Source: Bugula neritina (Eukaryota; Bryozoa; Gymnolaemata; Cheilostomatida; Bugulidae). Taken from it: a stretch of DNA of 64,000 nucleotides. Shown here piece by piece: positions 58,737 through 64,000 of this stretch. How positions within the stretch are numbered: position 1 is the stretch's first letter; every line of letters begins with the position of its first letter. Both the position numbers and the translations under genes were made by a program. A model generated the notes under the pieces. That model was not told the origin of the DNA. It searched no databases and worked only from the letters and a program-made list of their open reading frames with translations. The stretch is taken from the NCBI GenBank assembly GCA_964035545.1, contig OZ037768.1, positions 8,237,241-8,301,240 on the forward strand, written 5' to 3'.

Positions 58737-61700
58737 ATGGCTCGAAAATCAGGTAGAGTAGCCCTAGATAATAAATTTACAGTGACATATAATAAAATTT
58801 TACAATTTTATTTACATAATGATGATGTTTATATTTTAATAATAATGTTAATTTAAATCAATTTTAGTGAGTGGCACTTTAAAAGAGGAAATCTTTCAAG
58901 CAAGGTCAAATTTGGACAGTATTCTTCAAAAGATACGCAATTCAAGAGATCCAAGGTTAGAGTTTGCATAACTCATTTTTTCTGAGTTTACTGAGAAATT
59001 TAGTATTATCGTCAAACCCTGAATCAAAGTGGGCGATTAGAATAGAGTAAAAAGTTCTACATGATTTCTGCTTCCAGCCATAAATGCCCTCATCCTAAAA
59101 TGCCATGGATGAAAAGGCTGTCTAAAAAGAATTTATTGAGTTTTGCTGTTTTATAACATTTTTTGTCATCATATTTGATTATATGTCATAGTTTTCTTGA
59201 TTCTGAAGATGATGATGACAGAAATGATAAGTCACCTGCCAGGTGAGTCATGCAATTGTGAGTGTGTGTCTTTGTGCGTGTGTGTGTGCGTGCGTGCGTG
59301 CGGTGTGTGTGTGCGTGCGTTCGTGCGTGCGTGTGTGTGTAGAGTTGCTGAAAAATTGAGCTTATGCCAAGATAGTAGTGAACAAATTCTTGCTTCTCAT
59401 TCATTGATTTAAAATCAGTATCACATGCCAGTGATTTATCTTGCTATGATCATTCCCCTTTTAATGAAATGCATGCTTGAAACTAGTCTGTTGTCTGTTA
59501 CAAAAGAATGCAAGCTACTTTCATAGTATAATACAAAACTAGCAAATAATAACTTCTGCGGTAAGCATGTGTTATACTATGTCACTTGTAATTTGAGTAG
59601 GTTTTTCAGTGTAGTAATCAGTATTGGTAAAAGCTGTCATCAATATTTCGTGTAACTGTTATTGTTAGCTGGGGTGAAGCTAGTAAGTTACAAAGATGGA
59701 TGTTTCACAATATTAACTCCATCTGCTATTTTCACCTTGATTGCTGTTTCACTTACGGTGTGCCATACTATTAGCCCTAGACTCTTGCTGTTGTAGGGAA
59801 GGCGCTGGGGACGGGTCACCCAAGAGAAAGAATAACACTCATGGAACTAAAAAAAGGAAAAGGGAGTTCACTGGTTCATCACAATCTTCAGCAGCCAGTA
59901 AATACTCTGATATTCTAATAATTCAGTCTTATGTTAAAGAGTCTTGTTCCATATCAGCCATCAACTCTGTCTCACCTCTTCAGATACATATGTGGTGAAG
60001 TTGTTTGACCGAAATGTGGATTTGGCTGTTTACAATGAGTCCACCCCCCTCTATCCTATTTGCCGAGCCTGGATGAGGAACACGGCTAATGAGCATTGCA
60101 TAGAGCAACCTCCGCCTTCAGACTCACAGGTAATTCTCAGACGAACACAGGTATTAGCTGCAATACGATCTCCATCACTGTCTCTGCTAGCAGTAGGTCT
60201 TTATTAGTCTGACTGTGGTTGTGTCTATCACTGTGTAGGTGTGACAGTCCTTGTCACCAAGGTCACATTTCTGTGTAGTCTCTAGAGCCTGTTGGTGGTG
60301 ACCTGAGCCTTCCTGTGTACCTTCTTGTTATCAGCTGCTGTAAGTAGTTTTTCTGACACAAAATGCTGCTTCAGTTCATTTCTTCATCTCACATAATAGG
60401 ATGTCCTCCCAGGATGTTGTGTTGACAGCTTGCTCCTCTTTCTAGACATCTTTGCCGTCACTGTACACTATAGTACATATTGTCAATTTACTATGATGAC
60501 TACCAAGATTGTTATTATGTGATAAATTATAGTTTAAAGAGTGCAAATCGGGAAATAAATATGTAATTAAAGTCTGTGTGTCTTATGTAAGTGTTAACAC
60601 AGGTCTCACCTTCATCCTGTTCAAATGACAACTTCTATTTAAGAAGACAACTTTTAAACGAAAAAATCCTCACTGCCACCCTCCACTAAAAGTGTGTGTT
60701 CACTAATTTACCCCAGTGAGCTAGGGCGCACTGTAATCAACAATATAGGTGTCAACGCTTAATATTTTATATAAAAACCATTCTTAGTATTTGAAGTCAT
60801 TTTCAAGATAATTACTATGGAGTAGCCGTGTTCTAGGGGGATCAGGAATTTTCTCAGGGATAGTGACTATAAACTTGCGTGAGTTTTTTTAAAAATAATT
60901 AGGGCTAATATAAGCCTGCTGAAAACATTCCAACTCTAACATACAAGCATATTATATATAATAAAATGACCTTGCTCATGAATGCCACTAATGATCTTAT
61001 CACATTTACTCAGTTATACAACCGTGTTCTCACTTCAAGCATGTTGAATATCACATCCTCAGCAAACATTGTACCATATGTCCACTTTCACATCAGTTGA
61101 TAGTAAATATTAGTTGATACTGTAGTTGGTAGCTGTATTATTAGTGTTAGTGTATTGTTGTTTGCATGGAGTTTGTAATTTTACAGTTTGAATAGCTGTT
61201 AATAGTGCACCTCGTGTTCTACCAGTTCATTTGAATATTGGATATTGAAACCACATTGAAAAACAAATGCCCACATAGTTGACCAAAAAACCACTAATCA
61301 CTTTCTGGGTTAAACATCAGTCTATCTAAATAAAAAATATAGAAACAGAGTAGAAGTACAAGTAAAAATAGAAAAGCTCTTAAAATGTATGACTGTAGTG
61401 AATGCCATCAGTATACCGCGCTTAGGGACACCATTAATACTTGTTACATGTGCTTTTCAGTGTTTTTCTTCAAGTGTTTCATGTTTTCGCAATTTTTTTT
61501 TGATTTTTTTTTTCCTGTTTAAGCAATAACTTTCTACACGAGTCTAAGGAATATTGTTTACTACTTTGTATATATGTTATAAATTATACAACGTGCATGC
61601 CTGTGCGGTACTCGATGGAAATATTAACAATCTGCATGAGTTCCTGTAATGTGTTTTATCTGTACACACGAGTGTTAAGCATGGCTTTAGTAATGGGTTT

Positions 61701-63696
61701 CTAAGTTGTAACTACTTAGGTCTCTTGGAATCCCAGCAGGTGTATGATAAGCATTGGAACTTCCCAATCACCAAGTGATCTCATGGTAAACTGGCCAGGA
61801 GTTATTTTAATTTGCCGACACTAATTGATTGTATGCACAGAATGTCTAATTATAGATTATAGTGTATATAGGGGCCCTTGTTATCTTCCAGTACTAACCT
61901 TGATATCACCTTGCTATAATTTTAATACAAGTTGTCTGTTGGTTATATTCTGAATTAGCCATCAGCATTTTTGTGGTGAATATATACTTTTACTGAGCTT
62001 GTTGGTTGTGGACATTGAATGGTACAGCTTGCTAGGGTACAAGATTTCAGAAAAAACAATCAGATAGTCAAACTAAAACTAAATGTCAATAGTTGTCTAA
62101 TGCAATTGTATTTCGCTTCCTTTTTAGTTGAAGCAAAGTTAATGTTTTGGCTCTTGTAAGGCACAAAATGTCTATTTGCTGGAGACATGGTGCTACCATG
62201 TGTCCAGGTCTCACTAACATTACACTTACAGTATTTATGATTAGGAAACAAAGCTTTGTACCCTATTGACAGTCAACCAATCCTGGCTCAGGCCACAATT
62301 ACCTGGAGTGATGTTTGGTCATAGAGTTTATCAACATTTTTAATCACTGTACTTTCTCTACTTCAAACTAAATCAACAAACATGTTCCATTGTACAATAT
62401 TTTCATATTTAGTTCTAAAAAAGCTAAAATTTATATTTAGGCAAGATCCTGTATAGACAGCAATTAGTAGTTTAATATATGCACACAGACTATCTGTTGC
62501 AGGCGGGTGGTGAGGTGCAGTTCCCAAACCCTTACATGAAAAGTAAAACTGAGGTGTTGAGTAATCTTAAAATCCCGGAGCCCATCCCAAGAAAGGAGAA
62601 GCCGCTAGACATTCATGCTGTGAGTTATGCAATCACTGCTATCAGTTATTTAAACACATATTATTTAGAATTTTAGGAAATCTTACATTCAAAAGAATGA
62701 TATTTATAATTACATGGCATTTTCGTTTTATATGTTAGCCGCCTTGAGTTTAAATCTAATTCTGTATTTGGCTCATTTAAATTTGGTTTAAGCTCAATAG
62801 ATAAATGAGAGTAGATAACTCTACACATCATAATTTGCAACTGAAAAATTTAATTTTCTGAATTGAAATTGAGAATTGAAATTGGTCACATGCGGTTACC
62901 AGTTTGTTTAATGCTTAGCTAAGTTTAAAAATTAGTAGTATTAAAGTGTTGTTAGGGTGATGTGCTTTAAATGCTTTAATTATTTTGTATTTTGTCTTTC
63001 AATAATACTTTTTGTTTCAAGTTGATACTATTGCCATTGTTTTTAATATATTTAAGTATAGGCTTATGCTCAGTGGAAACTAGTTTCATAAAAACCAGCA
63101 TTTTGCAACAGTTTTTTTCCAATTCCCATGCATACGAATATATTATAAATTCACTAAATTGTTTCTGAGGTGCTAGTTCTAGCTAGCTAGTTCTAGTTCT
63201 TAATTTTTCAAGCTCTCTTAAATCTGCATGTGAATTTTATTGTAGCACCTTTTGTTTCATGAGTAATATTATTAGTTTTCCTGTGACATACAAACTGGTT
63301 CTTGTTGCAGGAGCCGGAGGATGCAGCTGATCTTCTCATGAAGCACATTGCTCATTGGAAGGAGGTTAGAGAAAGGTCAGTTTGAGATTTATCTTCTCCA
63401 TTACGCTTGCAGCCGCCATATTTCTATTTAATAGATAACATTAGTCTGTCATTAGTTGTTTCTACAATGTACTCTGTTTAGCTACCAAAATAATTTACAT
63501 ATACTATGTATCATCTTAACTTTGATAATTTGAACAATTAAAAAAGTATTGGTGCATGGTTTAACTATGTCTTATGATACGTTGTTTTTAATAATTTCTA
63601 ACTTGTAGCTGGAGGGAAGCTGGTAAAGCCTATGATGCCAGATTTTCTACCAGCCATGCTGTGATAAAGCAAATGTATGAAGCTGCTTCAAAATAA
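58737..63696 (+). CDS. LIN37: LIN37, DREAM/MuvB complex subunit, 8 exons
   Basis: Exons: 58737-58752, 58868-58955, 59192-59242, 59797-59897, 59984-60129, 62503-62619, 63311-63375, 63609-63696; total 223 aa (human LIN37 246). The first exon codes only MARKS and one base. Landmarks: the N-terminal helix [17 protein letters not shown], an acidic patch (FLDSEDDDD), a basic nuclear-localisation-like run (KKRKRE), then the family core [20 protein letters not shown] and [13 protein letters not shown], and the C-terminal helix [20 protein letters not shown]. Known role: a LIN9/LIN52-associated subunit of MuvB that helps repress cell-cycle genes in quiescent cells as part of DREAM. Intron 5 is the longest (2373 bp) and carries a SINE remnant. 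Confidence 0.92.
59262..59340. repeat. GT/GCGT microsatellite in LIN37 intron 3
   Basis: A 79-bp purine-pyrimidine alternating tract (GTGTGTGCGTGCGTGCG type), starting 20 bp after the donor at 59243. Such tracts can adopt Z-DNA. Confidence 0.95.
60829..60893 (+). mobile_element. SINE copy C, internally deleted
   Basis: Only the head (GGAGTAGCCGTGTTCTAGG) and tail (CTCAGGGATAGTGACTATAA...GCGTGAG) of the SINE seen at 12591-12809 remain, joined directly. ATAATTA repeats flank it on both sides, so the deleted form may itself have inserted. Confidence 0.7.
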
Positions 63697-64000
63697 TATT
63701 TAAACATTTTAAAACTGTGTTTTTTTATAAACCGTTGAGTATATTTTGTATATAATACTTGTGAGTTTCATGCAAGAATTATTCTATTGAATAATTTGGA
63801 GTCATCTTTCCAACCTCTAAGCTAATGTGTATATATTTTGTAAATAATATATTATATTGTTTTATACCTCAACATCTACTCAGCTGTTTGTCTTACACTA
63901 GCATATTATTGCCATAAATTAGTTGTTTTTTTATATCTTATCAATCCTGTGAAAATCTAATATTACTGTTTTTATCTAAGCTTTAAAACAGATTCTGCAA
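63697..64000. other. 3' flank of LIN37
   Basis: AT-rich; it should contain the LIN37 3' UTR. No canonical AATAAA seen in the first 200 bp; AATATA and AATAAT variants occur. No further gene starts before the window ends. Confidence 0.5.

Overview
The window is nuclear DNA from an animal, most likely an invertebrate bilaterian and plausibly a lophotrochozoan such as a mollusc or bryozoan; the exact group is not resolved. The evidence is AT-rich sequence, many short introns with GT..AG borders (one GC..AG), AATAAA poly(A) signals, a tRNA-derived SINE, MITE-like inverted-repeat elements and intact orthologues of animal genes. I joined exons by hand, using splice signals, codon phase and family resemblance. 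Every multi-exon model given here adds up to a whole number of codons and ends in a stop.

Layout, left to right. (1) 1586-4358 (+): a five-exon single-pass membrane protein with an extracellular TPM domain, MOLO-1-like; its last intron is a 44-bp minisatellite. (2) 4583-17335 (-): MCM3AP/GANP, 23 coding exons, about 1617 aa, an mRNA-export scaffold, ending 224 bp from gene 1 in convergent orientation. (3) 19009-25080 (-): RSPH1, a MORN-repeat radial-spoke head protein, 6 exons, 327 aa. Its fourth intron holds a complete, very young LTR element (20684-23541). (4) 28226-51623 (+): a TTC3-type TPR/RING-H2 E3 ubiquitin ligase, 37 exons, 1910 aa. (5) 52540-56202 (-): S-adenosylmethionine synthase (MAT2A type), 8 exons, 410 aa, convergent with TTC3. 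(6) 58737-63696 (+): LIN37 of the DREAM/MuvB complex, 8 exons, 223 aa.

The genes form no operon. MCM3AP, RSPH1 and TTC3 all lie on human chromosome 21q22, so their adjacency here looks like retained ancestral animal linkage.

The most unusual structure is the LTR element. It has 202-bp identical LTRs, a 5-bp target duplication, a Gag with two zinc knuckles and a protease motif, a break in the protease frame, and no reverse transcriptase, RNase H or integrase. Where pol should be it carries an exact 24-bp x 7 tandem array whose core is a short palindrome with four-base loops, followed by three copies of the polypurine-tract/LTR-edge motif. Other accessory features are two or three MITE candidates, three SINE copies, several minisatellites and a decayed duplication of a TTC3 exon-intron junction.
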